DNA of 64,000 bases from Ktedonobacteraceae bacterium (GCA_035653615.1 DASRBN010000037.1:125736-189735), one strand, 5' to 3'; numbered from the stretch's first letter, positions 1-9,311 are shown. The notes: a model not told the origin generated them from the sequence alone. Made by a program: numbers and translations.

Positions 1-867
1 GAGCAAATCGTAACTCCATGCGATCGTATTGCGCAACGTGCGCTGGCGCGGCGGCAGATTGCGCGGCCCATCCGTTAAGATCGAGAGGCGATGTTCTAGC
101 CGCTGCAACAGCGTTTTTGGTGGCAGTAACTTGATACGAGATGCCGCGAGAACGAGAGCCAGCGGCAGTCCATCCAGGCGCACGCAGATCTCGGCAATCG
201 TTGCAGCGTTCGCTGAGGTGATCCGAAAATCTGGCTTGATCGCCTGGGCTTGCTGCATGAAGAGCGCCACCGCCTCATATTGCAAAAGTTCTTCGATAGC
301 CGGAAGGTGCTGGAGATCTGGCACTGCCAGCGTTGGCACAACATATTCATGCTCCCCATTGAGATGAAGCGCCTCCCGGCTTGTGACCAGGATGTTCAAC
401 TCAGGACAGCTCTCTAGCAGTTCTACTACGGAAAGGCTCGCCTCCACGACCTGCTCAAAATTGTCGAGCAGCAAAAGCAGCCGGCGGTTGCGCAAGTACG
501 ATTTCAGCAGGAGCGTACCCTTATGGTCGCCCGCCTCCACTTCCCACAAATCGAGGGTATGTGCGATGGTGGGGATGACCAGTTCAGGGTCGCTGATAGG
601 AGCCAGGGAAACGAAGAAGACGCCATCAGGGTAATCGGGCAAGAATTGGCCGGCGACCTCCAGAGCCAGGCGCGTCTTACCGACGCCGCCCGTCCCGGTC
701 AGCGTCAGCAGACGCACCTCTGCTCGCCGCAACAGTGTGCTGACAGTTGCTATCTCCGACTCACGCCCGATGAACGATGTGAGTTGTACCGGTAGATTGT
801 TTGGCGTTGCCAGCCCTGGTTCGGCAGGAGTGCGTCTCGTGGGAAGAAAGGATATATTGTCCTGCAT
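1..867 (-). CDS. NB-ARC/AAA-type ATPase regulator, 3' part outside window
   Basis: This frame stays open from an ATG at 867 to the window edge, giving 289 codons; the C-terminus is missing. An AGGGGG ribosome site lies just upstream of the ATG. The protein has a P-loop GTGGVGKT at about residues 58-65, a Walker B-like run LLLLLDNFEQV at about 132-142, a TSRE sensor-like motif, and the GLPLAL motif typical of NB-ARC/STAND ATPases. Before the P-loop is the phrase LTSFIGRE, common in the large AfsR/LuxR-associated ATPases of Actinobacteria and Chloroflexota. Such proteins usually carry TPR repeats and sometimes a LuxR DNA-binding domain further on, but none of that lies in this window. No N-terminal DNA-binding domain is present. 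Signal-dependent transcription regulator is the likely role, by family only. Confidence 0.85.
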   Translation of the reverse strand, partial: MQDNISFLPTRRTPAEPGLATPNNLPVQLTSFIGRESEIATVSTLLRRAEVRLLTLTGTGGVGKTRLALEVAGQFLPDYPDGVFFVSLAPISDPELVIPTIAHTLDLWEVEAGDHKGTLLLKSYLRNRRLLLLLDNFEQVVEASLSVVELLESCPELNILVTSREALHLNGEHEYVVPTLAVPDLQHLPAIEELLQYEAVALFMQQAQAIKPDFRITSANAATIAEICVRLDGLPLALVLAASRIKLLPPKTLLQRLEHRLSILTDGPRNLPPRQRTLRNTIAWSYDLL

Positions 868-904
868 ACACCCCCTATTGCTTTTCCATTTGACTTTTTC
901 GGAT

Positions 905-948
905 GTAACCGGTGGGTGGCCACCGGGGTTCGCCCCTACATGCCCATG
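905..948. repeat. Family D palindromic repeat, copy D1
   Basis: A short hairpin-forming element with GGTGGCCACC followed by GGGGTTCGCCCCTAC lies between the start of the ATPase gene and the 3' end of the HEAT-repeat gene. About 22 of 26 bases match the stretch inserted in lacD at 45238-45279 when read in the opposite direction. It may act as a terminator for neither or either gene; there is no T-run. Confidence 0.6.
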
Positions 949-1010
949 GAGAAGCGGCAGGAACCAGGCCCTTTCCCGACCTCCCGGCGGAGATTGAAAC
1001 GCGATCGAAA

Positions 1011-2684
1011 CTAAAAGTAAAAATCATCCTCCTCGGACAGAAGATTGAGCGGTGCCGGGAATGGGCCTGATTCCATCGCCTCGGCCATGAGACGAATAAA
1101 GCCGTTTTCGAGCGTATAATGCATCATGGCACGCAGAAATGGCTGCTGTTGTGGAGGCAGACCAGAATCAGGGTGCAGCGCCGATGCCGTCGCGCTTGCC
1201 AGGTGCGCATCTTTTGCGCGCCCGGCAAGCTGGAAAAGCATACCCTGGCGGCGCAGGCGAGTTTCATAGCGCAGGCGCCATTTGTCGTCTATCACTTTTT
1301 CAAGAGCTTCTGTGACGATAGCTTCTTGCTGCGCCTTCGAATCCTCGTCCGTTCGCCGTGGCGTCTTACGCTTGCGGCTACGAGAAGGATGCGTCTCGCC
1401 CTTGCTCATCAGGTAGGGATTGATGTAGGGTTTCACGCTGTCGAATGGGTCGAAGTACCAGGAATCGAATTCGCTGAGTTGATACAATTCGTCGCCATGT
1501 TGCGCGATCTTTTCCACCTCTATGGTGAAAGGGAGCGGCTCAAGCTTGATGGAAACGCCGGGGGCCTGCTTGTGCTGGAAGCCACCCTCGATCAGAGGGC
1601 GCCAGACGGTATAGGCAACGGGCACCTTATGGCGGGTGCGTTTATTGACCGCACGTGCCTCGCTAATCAAGGCGTAGCAGTACTCCAGCGAGACGCGGAA
1701 ACTACCGAAGCCCTGCCCCTCCATGCTCTCGATTAATTCTGTCCAGCGCTCGACCTCCATTTCATCTGTGCCATAGCAATCTTTGATGCCCCATTCGTCC
1801 TGGTAAAGGACGTTAACGCCTTTCAATAGTCCATCGGAGCGTTGCCAGGCGAGCATGATCATTTGAGTTCCCGCGCCATCGACAAAGCTGGCGCGTGCCT
1901 CATATAAAGGGAGTTGGTATTGATGCGCTTCAGCCATAGCCGCATCTTCCGCGCCCGGAATAGATTGCATGGTCAGGCGTCCTAAGACCGTGCGGGCCTG
2001 CTGCTTGATCTGGCGATTTGAGGCGCTGTTGAGCAGGTAATTCAACGCGGGAATGCTGCGGTTGCCTGCAACAGGCCCTAGCTGCTCAAGCGCGTCGATG
2101 GCCGCGGTGACAATTTTCGTAGACGTATTTTCTAGCATCGGGATGAGCAAATTGGCGGCGCGCGGGTCCTGGCTGTTTCCCAGCCAGTGGATGAAGCCCA
2201 GGCGACGCTCTACCGGCATCTTTTCAACATCTTCCAACACCGACTCAACGCCAAGCTCGCTCTGCCCTACCAGTTCGAGCAGGCGCATCTGCATTTGCAG
2301 CATGGCGGTTTCGGGATCGTTCAAATAGTCCATGATGCCTTCATCGGCCATCTCTGAACCCAGTTCTTTGAGAATGGGAGCCAGCGTCAACTTTGACAGA
2401 TCGCTGACGGTTGGATCGGCCACAAAATCTTCGAGTTCTTCAAGGTCAAAATCGGTGGCAAGTTCGGAAAGAATCAAGATGGCGGCTGAATGTGCCTTTG
2501 TGTCATTGGTGCGTAGTAAGTGCAATACCTTATCGCGTGCCCCATCCGTCCAATCTTCATCCAGGCGATCAAAATAATGGCCCAGTGTATCCGGGTCAAT
2601 ATCATCGCGGCGACTCATGGCCAGCAAGATGCTGTCAATGCTCTCCTGTGGAGGTCCTTTACCTCCCCGGCGTCCTCGTGCCAT
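1011..2684 (-). CDS. HEAT-repeat protein
   Basis: A 557-residue protein. The chosen ATG at 2684 has GAGGAA six bases upstream and opens with MARGRRGGKG; an in-frame upstream ATG at 2750 lacks a site. Residues of about 20-250 form successive helical pairs of HEAT/Armadillo type, with phrases such as HSAAILILSELA, KIVTAAIDALEQLGPV and QARTVLGRL. The second half is a mixed alpha/beta region that I do not recognise, with a Lys/Arg-rich segment (SRSRKRKTPRRTDED) at about 440-455. No signal peptide or membrane span is visible, so it should be cytosolic. It sits 99 bases downstream of the terminase-like gene on the same strand and may share its transcript. HEAT scaffolds bind proteins or nucleic acids; the partner is unknown. 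Confidence 0.75.
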   Translation of the reverse strand: MARGRRGGKGPPQESIDSILLAMSRRDDIDPDTLGHYFDRLDEDWTDGARDKVLHLLRTNDTKAHSAAILILSELATDFDLEELEDFVADPTVSDLSKLTLAPILKELGSEMADEGIMDYLNDPETAMLQMQMRLLELVGQSELGVESVLEDVEKMPVERRLGFIHWLGNSQDPRAANLLIPMLENTSTKIVTAAIDALEQLGPVAGNRSIPALNYLLNSASNRQIKQQARTVLGRLTMQSIPGAEDAAMAEAHQYQLPLYEARASFVDGAGTQMIMLAWQRSDGLLKGVNVLYQDEWGIKDCYGTDEMEVERWTELIESMEGQGFGSFRVSLEYCYALISEARAVNKRTRHKVPVAYTVWRPLIEGGFQHKQAPGVSIKLEPLPFTIEVEKIAQHGDELYQLSEFDSWYFDPFDSVKPYINPYLMSKGETHPSRSRKRKTPRRTDEDSKAQQEAIVTEALEKVIDDKWRLRYETRLRRQGMLFQLAGRAKDAHLASATASALHPDSGLPPQQQPFLRAMMHYTLENGFIRLMAEAMESGPFPAPLNLLSEEDDFYF

Positions 2685-2783
2685 AGCTTCATTCCTCACT
2701 GATGAGAGAGTTCGAGCATAGTGTGTATGTAAATTGCATGCCCAACGCATGGCATTGTACCACGAGAGGCCCCAATACGTCTA

Positions 2784-4304
2784 TCAAAATCTTCCTTCTT
2801 CCTCATACAATCTTCTGGGGCGAATCAGCGTCGATGTTGCCGGGGAAACGAGCGTTTGTAAGGCTTCCGTCAGCAATGCCAGGCTGATGAGAAAGTCGTC
2901 GTGTCCCTCGGCGGGATCAACATAAATATCTAATACTTCTGGCGCTGGTAGGCGATAACGGGCCTGCCGTAGCTGTTTCCAGACCTCATCGTAGATCGCG
3001 GGCGGAGCGCCTTGAGGAGCATACAGTTTAAGACGGCCACTGTTGAGCAATGAGAGCAGCGTGTAGGCCAGCCGCGATTTGCTAGGGCGCGTAAAGGTGA
3101 AAGGAATAACGCGCTCCTGACCAAGCCGGTTCGACAGCAGTGAAGCCAATCCCGCGCCAAGCCCGGTGGCATCTATTACCAGCGCGCGGATGCCCCAACG
3201 CTCGACCAACGCAAGAGTGGTCGCGTATTGTTCGAGATAAGGACGCCCTGTCCACCATTGATGATGCACAACATCAATGCATGGCAGGTTCAGTTCATTG
3301 TAGTAGACGTGGCCGATAGTAATGACCGTACTGTCTCGCCGCGAACCGGCAGGCGACGTATGGATAAGTATATCCCCGGCACTGCTGATTCCCGGCGCAG
3401 GACGTTCTTCGCCCGCGATATCCATACCCGCGATATACCAACCATCGCCACCAGGCGCATCTTCCCAGGCATGTGTTCCTTGCAGGAGCGTTCTCTGCAA
3501 CTCATTTAAGAAATAGCCCGCGCCGCTTAGCGGCCGGAGGAGGTATTGAGTCTGAATGGCCGGGTGATCTTCTCCCAAACGCGCGATTTCTTGTTCAACG
3601 AATGTGCGATAGGCAGGATTGATTGCCGCCAGCGTGCGCCAATCGTGTTCGAAATGCTGGCGCGCGCCTGTTCGCTGCTCCAACTCAAGATTCGCCGCGC
3701 GTTGCTGCGCCAGCAGGGTATGATCGGACCAGGCAGTACCATACAAGATTGTCGTGGCGTTGGCGACCGCAGCCATTGGTCTGAAGTCACGATCAAATTT
3801 CTCCGGTAGCACGTCTTGCGCCTCGTCTATTTCTAGCAGCAGGTCTGCCGTGGCACCTACGACGTTGCTTTCCGGCCCGGCTGAAAAAAACATGATCCGC
3901 GGCCCGGCATGGTTGCGCAGCAGGGCAGGATCGGCTGTGGGAGCAAGTCCGAGAATATAGCCATTGCTCGTCCAGATGCGATCGCGCGTGAATGGTGTAT
4001 CGAGCACGGAGAGCAGGCGCAGGCGGCTGGTAATGATTTGTGGCGTAAAAGTTGGCGCGGCTTTCACAATCGTGCCCCGCGGCATGCACGCGAGTAGATA
4101 GGCTTCGAGTACCGCCGATAGCTGGTTCTTGCCCGACTGACGAGCCATCATCACTGTGAATATTCTTCCCTTGCCGTCCAAAATGGAGGCGAGGATGGCC
4201 TCAGCGATCTCAAGCTGGTAGGGATACAGCGGTTTACCCAGAATATGCCGGGCAAAGCGGGCAATTGACGACGAGGAATGCTTCATGAGAAACCTGTCTA
4301 GCAT
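2784..4304 (-). CDS. Orphan phage-terminase-like ATPase/nuclease (TerL fold)
   Basis: 506 residues with both halves of a large terminase. The ATPase half has a Walker A-like ARQSGKNQ at 54-61 and a Walker B LLLEIDEAQD with acidic pair D160/E161. The C-terminal RNase H-like nuclease half has the expected acidic residues: D295 in GMDIAG, D378 in VIDATGLG and D469/D470 in GHDDFLISLAL. So both catalytic centres look intact. There is no portal, capsid, small terminase or integrase nearby; the neighbours are a HEAT-repeat protein and secreted propellers. It could be a domesticated prophage relic or a chromosomal homologue with another role. A second ATG six codons in (4286) has AGG six bases upstream and may be the true start. 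Confidence 0.8.
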   Translation of the reverse strand: MLDRFLMKHSSSSIARFARHILGKPLYPYQLEIAEAILASILDGKGRIFTVMMARQSGKNQLSAVLEAYLLACMPRGTIVKAAPTFTPQIITSRLRLLSVLDTPFTRDRIWTSNGYILGLAPTADPALLRNHAGPRIMFFSAGPESNVVGATADLLLEIDEAQDVLPEKFDRDFRPMAAVANATTILYGTAWSDHTLLAQQRAANLELEQRTGARQHFEHDWRTLAAINPAYRTFVEQEIARLGEDHPAIQTQYLLRPLSGAGYFLNELQRTLLQGTHAWEDAPGGDGWYIAGMDIAGEERPAPGISSAGDILIHTSPAGSRRDSTVITIGHVYYNELNLPCIDVVHHQWWTGRPYLEQYATTLALVERWGIRALVIDATGLGAGLASLLSNRLGQERVIPFTFTRPSKSRLAYTLLSLLNSGRLKLYAPQGAPPAIYDEVWKQLRQARYRLPAPEVLDIYVDPAEGHDDFLISLALLTEALQTLVSPATSTLIRPRRLYEEEGRF

Positions 4305-4443
4305 TTGAGGTTGTTAAGGTTCGGTCTAGCGATCCAGTTCTATGGAAGGAAAGGATGTAGAGGATATCTACAGGCGGCGGGGGATATAGCCGCCTGCTTG
4401 CTTACTAAGTATAGCATGCGATGGCGAGAAAATCAAGATGAAA

Positions 4444-4520
4444 GGGAACTGGTGATTGCCCAAAAGTAGGCTGGATGACGGAAGTCGGAGCCGCAACTTA
4501 TGGATAATCACCAGTTTCCC
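4444..4520. repeat. Long inverted repeat, possible terminator
   Basis: GGGAACTGGTGATT at 4444-4457 is repeated in inverted form as AATCACCAGTTTCCC at 4506-4520, with one bulged base, around a 48-base centre. It lies between the 3' end of the propeller gene and the start of the terminase-like gene. It could fold in the propeller transcript as a terminator or be a small MITE-like element. No other copy was noticed in the window. Confidence 0.5.
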
Positions 4521-4533
4521 CTGGCAGCACCTC

Positions 4534-5631
4534 TTATTGTTGTATCGCCTCGGCCAGCTTGTTGACGAACTCTTCGTCGAACCAGATGCGGTTCTGGCTA
4601 TCGACGTTCAGGCCGTCGTGCGGATGCCCGTTCGGCGTTGGCGTGTTGTATTCGGAGAACGAGCCGGTGCCGCTATCGGGGAAGGAGCCGAAGATGTTCT
4701 GCTCGGAGTCGTCGAACCAGACGAGGCCGTTGCTGTCGACGCTGATACCGGAGGCATGTTCGGCGCACGTCTGGCAGGCAATAGGATAGGCGTATTCTGT
4801 GACGCCATTGTTTGTGCCGGGCTGGGCAAGGCTGACCTGCAGTTCGCCGATCATACCGACGAAACCCTCTGTCCACCAGATATTGCCGTTAGGATCGATG
4901 GTGATCATGTGAGGAGTCAAGGCGGGGGGTGGATTGGTGCGAATCTTGTATTCTTCTATCTGCCCGCTTGAACTGACATATTCGCCGATCTGTGCCACCG
5001 CGCCGTTGTTTTCGGTGAACCAGATGTTGTTGGAGGCGTCGACGACGATGCCATAGGGCAGGCTGTTGGCAGTAGGGGTGGTATATTCGGTAAATTTGTG
5101 CTTTTTGGGGTCGAAACGCGCGATTTTGTTGGTGTAGTGTTCCGTTACCCAGATATATCCCTTGTGGTCGATAGCCAGGTCCCAGGGGCCAGAATTGGCG
5201 GTGGGCAGCGTCCACTTTTTGAATGTGCCGGTGCTGGGGTCCAGGCGACCAAGCGTATTGGTGTGGAACATAGGAAACCAGAGATTCCCGTTTTTATCAA
5301 AGGCCAGGAAGAGCGGCTGCCCGTAATGGGCCGGTAGCTGGTATGTTGCGATCCAACTCGAGGTGACGGGATCAAATTCCTCGATTTTGCCAGGAGGCGT
5401 ACCCGTGGGGCAATCTGGCTGGGGGTCGCAGCCAGGGACTGCCAACCAGACGTGGCCATTGCTGTCGAAAGCTGTCCCCCAGGGGTCTATGCCACTGGGG
5501 GTGTACCAATCCTGCGATAGAACCTGGGAAGGACGCAGGGCAAAAACCTGGCTTCCGCTGCTAAAGAACGTGACTCCAGCCAGGAGTACGGTCATTGATA
5601 AGAAACTAAGGAATAACTGTTTGCTGCGCAT
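4534..5631 (-). CDS. Secreted streptogramin-lyase-like beta-propeller
   Basis: 365 residues with an N-terminal signal peptide (MRSKQLFLSFLSMTVLLAGVTFF region, ending near an AxA-like SQVFAL). The rest is a run of propeller blades of the Vgb/SMP-30/NHL type, each with a DxxGNxWF-like strand: DSNGHVWLA, DKNGNLWFP, DHKGYIWVT, DASNNIWFT, DPNGNIWWT, DSNGLVWFD and DSQNRIWFD. Seven such strands fit a seven-bladed propeller. Vgb proper linearises streptogramin B, but most homologues in environmental bacteria have no known substrate, so an antibiotic-lyase role should not be assumed. It is a shorter paralogue of the next gene, which carries the same propeller plus extra domains. No good ribosome site is seen at the start. 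Confidence 0.8.
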   Translation of the reverse strand: MRSKQLFLSFLSMTVLLAGVTFFSSGSQVFALRPSQVLSQDWYTPSGIDPWGTAFDSNGHVWLAVPGCDPQPDCPTGTPPGKIEEFDPVTSSWIATYQLPAHYGQPLFLAFDKNGNLWFPMFHTNTLGRLDPSTGTFKKWTLPTANSGPWDLAIDHKGYIWVTEHYTNKIARFDPKKHKFTEYTTPTANSLPYGIVVDASNNIWFTENNGAVAQIGEYVSSSGQIEEYKIRTNPPPALTPHMITIDPNGNIWWTEGFVGMIGELQVSLAQPGTNNGVTEYAYPIACQTCAEHASGISVDSNGLVWFDDSEQNIFGSFPDSGTGSFSEYNTPTPNGHPHDGLNVDSQNRIWFDEEFVNKLAEAIQQ

Positions 5632-5702
5632 TGTACGCGGGTTGACCTTTCTAGAGAACCTGGCACCTTCTAGAGGTGCGATGGGCGACCACTATAGAGT
5701 GC

Positions 5703-5846
5703 GAATTATGGTTTTTCACAATATACTCCGGCAACGGACGCGGGGCCGATCAATCGGCGGTGGGCGCGATCAATCGGCCCCTACGGCGGAGCCGTAGTAT
5801 CGATTGATCGCCCGGTTGCAGGACTATTTTGTCGAAACTCATTATC
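5703..5846. repeat. Family A palindromic element, fullest copy A1
   Basis: The ends are imperfect inverted repeats (GAATTATGGTTTTTCACAAT from 5703 and GGACTATTTTGTCGAAACTC from 5821). Inside are GGGCCGATCAATCGG, GTGGGCGCGATCAATCGGCCC and a second hairpin CTACGGCGGAGCCGTAG. The same blocks recur at 16927, 31868, 36423, 42352 and 61074. No transposase is encoded, so this is a MITE- or REP-like element. It fills most of the gap between the two propeller genes. Confidence 0.75.
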
Positions 5847-5867
5847 CGGCACATGGTCGCCCCTACG

Positions 5868-8567
5868 TTAACTACCGGTATAACCGATTACGTCGCTGCC
5901 TCCAATGGAGCCGGCGGCGCTGAAGTACAGGGGCCGCTCGGCTACAATGGGGCCGGTGGATTGCACGAACATCGAATCCTCATAGCCCTGGGAATGATCT
6001 CCACTGTGATAGAGATATTTCAGTACATAAGAGTTGATGTTGACGGTGAGACGCGAATGGGCCACCACTGCTTGCGTGAAGGTGTAGGAGCGGCCATAGC
6101 CGTTGATAAGCGTGATGGTCGCGGTCTCATTGTTATTTGTTGGGTTTTGCAAAGTGAGCCACTCGATAAAACCGGGCGCTGTGTATCCTTCGGCGAACGC
6201 GAGAATACTGGCCTGAGCGGGTCCCGGCATACCGGTGACATCGGTGACGCCCGTCCCCGATTTGCCGCCAATGCTTAATTTGAAGAATTCCTCGCGCTCA
6301 ACGACGATTTTTGCTCCCGTTGAGCTGATATCGATTGAGACATCGCCGGGTTGGCTATGGGCGCTGACATCCCAGTTGGTCTGGCTCTGTGGGCCAACCG
6401 AAAGTGTTACAGTGTTGACCGAGCCGTTCGGATATTCCAGATTGATGCTGACATTGGCGGTATTGCTGGAGTCCAGGTTGGCGATGATCAGGTTTTCCTG
6501 AAAGCCCGGATCGACGTGCCCCTCGGCGAAGAGCCAGTCATTGTTGGGCGCAGACGCGCCAACCACTGAAGCGGCTCCCGATATATTGCCCGCCTGGCCT
6601 GCCGGGAAACTGTTGAAGTAGGTGGGCCGTTCGACGACTACTGGCTGGTCTGAGGTGACGACGGCGGCTACGAGCTGCGATGCTGGTGGTGGGGCAATTG
6701 TGCCTCTAGAACCTGCTGGAACGCTCGTTGTCTGAGGAGTGCCGTACACCTGCCCACCGGCATAGTACGTGGCCGTGACATGGGCCGTGCTGCCACCGGG
6801 CGGGTTCAGAATCGTGATGAACGAGTCGCTACCCTTGATGGTCGGCATATCGGCGAAGTAGAAACTGGTATTCAAATGGGTAGCGCCAATCACATCCGTG
6901 CCGCTACTGGACCCGAAGAAGTTGACGTAGTACAGGGGCCGTTCGACGACCACACCGCTGCATGACGAGGTATTGCTGACCTTGACGATGGTCGAGACAT
7001 AGTCCACGCTGCTCGAATTCTGAGCAATGCCCAGATCAGCATTGACCGACTCGGTATAGCGTGTATTTTTCGGAACCACGCGTGAAATATTGACGGGACT
7101 TTTGCCGGTCAAGAGGTAATCAAAGTTGATATTACAGGCATAGTTGGGATTGGGATTTTCCACCGTGAGCCATTCCTGGAAACCCTGACCAACTTTCCCC
7201 TCGGCGAAATACCAGGTCTGGCTGACCGGAACTTTACTCGGTGGTGGTGTTGGGGAGGGTGAAGGTGTCGACGACGGTGTATTTGTCGGGCTGGGTTGTG
7301 GCTGCGGGATGCCATTGTTTACGCCTTCGCCCAATTTCCTGGCGAATTCCTCAGTGAACCAGAGGTTGCCGTTCTTATCTACGGCCAGTCCATCATGGGG
7401 ATGCGCATTCAACTGGTATTGATCGCCATTATCAACCGTATACATGACGAAGTAGCCGCCACCGGGAACATAGGCACCAACACGGGCATTTTCGGCATCA
7501 TCGAACCAGACAGTCCCCTGTTTGTCTACTGCGATGCCGGAAATATGGGTATTGCAACTGGGTACACAGGAAGCCGGGGGCACAATATATTTGGTCACCC
7601 CATTGCTTGTACCTGGGGAAGCCTGGCTAATGACCAGTTTCCCAATTTCGCCGTCCGGTCCTTCCGTCCACCAGATATTGCCGGATGTATCATAAGTAAT
7701 CATATGCGGAGTATCGGCGCCGCCAGGAGGAGGATTGGTACCATACTCGTTAATGGTATTATTCTGCATGGTGCCACTGGAGGTAGGAATGAAGCTGGCA
7801 ATTTTGCTTACGCTGCTGCTATTTTCCGTAAACCATATCGCGCCTGTGCCTGGGTCGGGGCCGGTAATGCCATAGGGACGACTACCGCCGGTTGGAGTAG
7901 GAGTTTCGTGAAACTGCTGTGATGCAGGGTCGAATTCACCAATCTGATTGGCCCATTCTTCTGTGAACCAGAGGTGCCCATAGTGGTCAAAGACGAGGTC
8001 GAACGGGCTGGCTTGAGGTGTCGGTACCGTCCATTGATTCCAGGTTCCATTGCCGGGATTATATTCGCCGATGGCGTTGGTGATTGGTTCAGAGAACCAG
8101 ATATTGCCGCTGCCATCAATGGCGAGAAAGAACGGGCTGGAATATCCCGCCGGCAATGCGATATCCTTCAGCGGCTGGCTCCCAGAATTAAAGCCATTTG
8201 CGGCGTATTCAGTCAGTCTTCCTGTGGTGGAAGGAGGAGGATTGCAAATCGGCCATCCCCATACATAGGCATCACACTGGGGATCGGCAATCCATACATT
8301 GCCACCGGGGTCAAAGCTGACTCCCCAGGGGTTCATATCAGACTGTGGCAAGTAAACCTCGTTAATGGTTGGGTCGGCGTGCGCAGCTTTATGCGTCGCG
8401 ACCAGCACCAGCGAAAATACGCCAATGCTGGCGAGAACAAAAAAGAGAGCGAGAAAAAGACGCGTTTTCCCATTGAATGTATTGCCCAAAAAGAAGGAGA
8501 GGCCGGTCGCCTTTGCCCGGCGGTTATGACTGTTTCCAAGCATGCGATTTTCATTAACTCCTGACAT
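5868..8567 (-). CDS. Secreted propeller protein with FAEG-type repeat domains
   Basis: 899 residues. A hydrophobic stretch at about 37-57 followed by AHADP marks a long signal peptide. Residues of about 65-425 form a Vgb/NHL-type propeller with blades such as DPGGNVWIA, DGSGNIWFS, DHYGHLWFT, DTSGNIWWT, DKQGTVWFD and DKNGNLWFT. A Pro/Ser/Thr linker (SPSPTPPPS) then leads to four copies of a beta-rich module with the signatures WYFAEGKVGQGFQEWL, SFYFAD, WLFAEGHVDPGFQENL and LAFAEGYTAPGFIEWL, which resemble DUF5719. These modules are common in secreted Chloroflexota and Actinobacteria proteins and are probably carbohydrate- or wall-associated. A GGAG sits inside the 5' end of the frame, so an internal start (M9) is possible. 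Confidence 0.8.
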   Translation of the reverse strand: MSGVNENRMLGNSHNRRAKATGLSFFLGNTFNGKTRLFLALFFVLASIGVFSLVLVATHKAAHADPTINEVYLPQSDMNPWGVSFDPGGNVWIADPQCDAYVWGWPICNPPPSTTGRLTEYAANGFNSGSQPLKDIALPAGYSSPFFLAIDGSGNIWFSEPITNAIGEYNPGNGTWNQWTVPTPQASPFDLVFDHYGHLWFTEEWANQIGEFDPASQQFHETPTPTGGSRPYGITGPDPGTGAIWFTENSSSVSKIASFIPTSSGTMQNNTINEYGTNPPPGGADTPHMITYDTSGNIWWTEGPDGEIGKLVISQASPGTSNGVTKYIVPPASCVPSCNTHISGIAVDKQGTVWFDDAENARVGAYVPGGGYFVMYTVDNGDQYQLNAHPHDGLAVDKNGNLWFTEEFARKLGEGVNNGIPQPQPSPTNTPSSTPSPSPTPPPSKVPVSQTWYFAEGKVGQGFQEWLTVENPNPNYACNINFDYLLTGKSPVNISRVVPKNTRYTESVNADLGIAQNSSSVDYVSTIVKVSNTSSCSGVVVERPLYYVNFFGSSSGTDVIGATHLNTSFYFADMPTIKGSDSFITILNPPGGSTAHVTATYYAGGQVYGTPQTTSVPAGSRGTIAPPPASQLVAAVVTSDQPVVVERPTYFNSFPAGQAGNISGAASVVGASAPNNDWLFAEGHVDPGFQENLIIANLDSSNTANVSINLEYPNGSVNTVTLSVGPQSQTNWDVSAHSQPGDVSIDISSTGAKIVVEREEFFKLSIGGKSGTGVTDVTGMPGPAQASILAFAEGYTAPGFIEWLTLQNPTNNNETATITLINGYGRSYTFTQAVVAHSRLTVNINSYVLKYLYHSGDHSQGYEDSMFVQSTGPIVAERPLYFSAAGSIGGSDVIGYTGS

Positions 8568-8600
8568 TTAAGATGTGTGGTTTTTTGCCTGGCACCTATT

Positions 8601-8705
8601 CTGGTACCCTGATGGGGATAGGGACAAGCCGCAATCCCTACAGGGCTATCTATCCGGTGAGCCGAGAGGGACAGGGACAAGCCGCTGTCCCTACTGTCCT
8701 TACGG
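8601..8705. repeat. Family B repeat, tandem copy B1
   Basis: Two units of the motif GGGACAAGCCGC..TCCCTAC occur here, flanked by GGTACC. Each can fold as GGGAC(AGG)...GTCCC. Further copies are at 9418, 11068 (inside a gene), 48222 and 52634. The whole 270-base gap between the propeller gene and the receiver gene holds only this and an A+T-rich stretch that may contain the promoter of the propeller gene. Confidence 0.6.
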
Positions 8706-8837
8706 GCCGGACGTGTTGAAAAGGATTCATAATATCTCAAAAGATTATGCTTCATTGATGGGCTTGAGGCAAGACACGAAGGTATCAATATTTTGATCTA
8801 TTGGTTCTATATTTAGGGAGCAACCGAATCAAAGGCG

Positions 8838-9311
8838 TTAATGTATGAGGTATTGCTCCAATTTGGTGAGCAGGGCGTCTATTTGGAAAGGCTTGGCTAC
8901 CCAGTCACGAGCACCGGCAACCGCGCTGGCAGAACGAACACGGCTGTCGGCGGTCATGATAATAATGGGCAGTTGCGCATATTGCTCATTCTTGGAGAGT
9001 GTAGCAGCGATTTCATACCCTGAAAGTTGTGGCATCATTAAATCGAGCAGGATGACAGAAGGCAGCTGTTGAGGGCCTGCTTGTTCTAGAAATGGCAACA
9101 CTTTTTTACTATCCGATAAGCCTACGCCCGCGTGTTGCTCTGATTCGAGCAGGAACAATAAAACAGAAACGATGGCTTCGTCATCATCGACGATCAGCAC
9201 ATATGGAGTGTTGGGCGCTTGCGGCAATTCAGCATAGTGTTGTTCTTGCCTGGAGATGGAGAAAGCAAGAACGCCTGGCGCCTGGGCGTTCACCTGTTGT
9301 GGATCTGGCAT
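8838..9311 (-). CDS. Single-domain response regulator (CheY-like receiver)
   Basis: 157 residues; ATG at 9311 with GGAG ten bases upstream. After a 35-residue polar leader comes one receiver domain with the acidic pair in VLIVDDDEA, the phosphoacceptor Asp in ILLDLMMPQLSG, Thr in IIIMTADS and Lys in AKPF. There is no output domain, so it would act by protein-protein contact like CheY or Spo0F. No histidine kinase gene is adjacent. The gap on its 3' side is short and holds only A+T-rich sequence. Confidence 0.9.
   Translation of the reverse strand: MPDPQQVNAQAPGVLAFSISRQEQHYAELPQAPNTPYVLIVDDDEAIVSVLLFLLESEQHAGVGLSDSKKVLPFLEQAGPQQLPSVILLDLMMPQLSGYEIAATLSKNEQYAQLPIIIMTADSRVRSASAVAGARDWVAKPFQIDALLTKLEQYLIH

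Noticed and set aside
7296-8564. Plus-strand frames of about 200 residues opposite the large propeller protein
   Set aside because: Antisense shadows of a gene with clear signal peptide and repeat domains.
4534-8567. Calling the propellers virginiamycin B lyases (antibiotic resistance)
   Set aside because: Only the fold and blade motifs can be seen; the catalytic residues were not confirmed and most homologues are not lyases.
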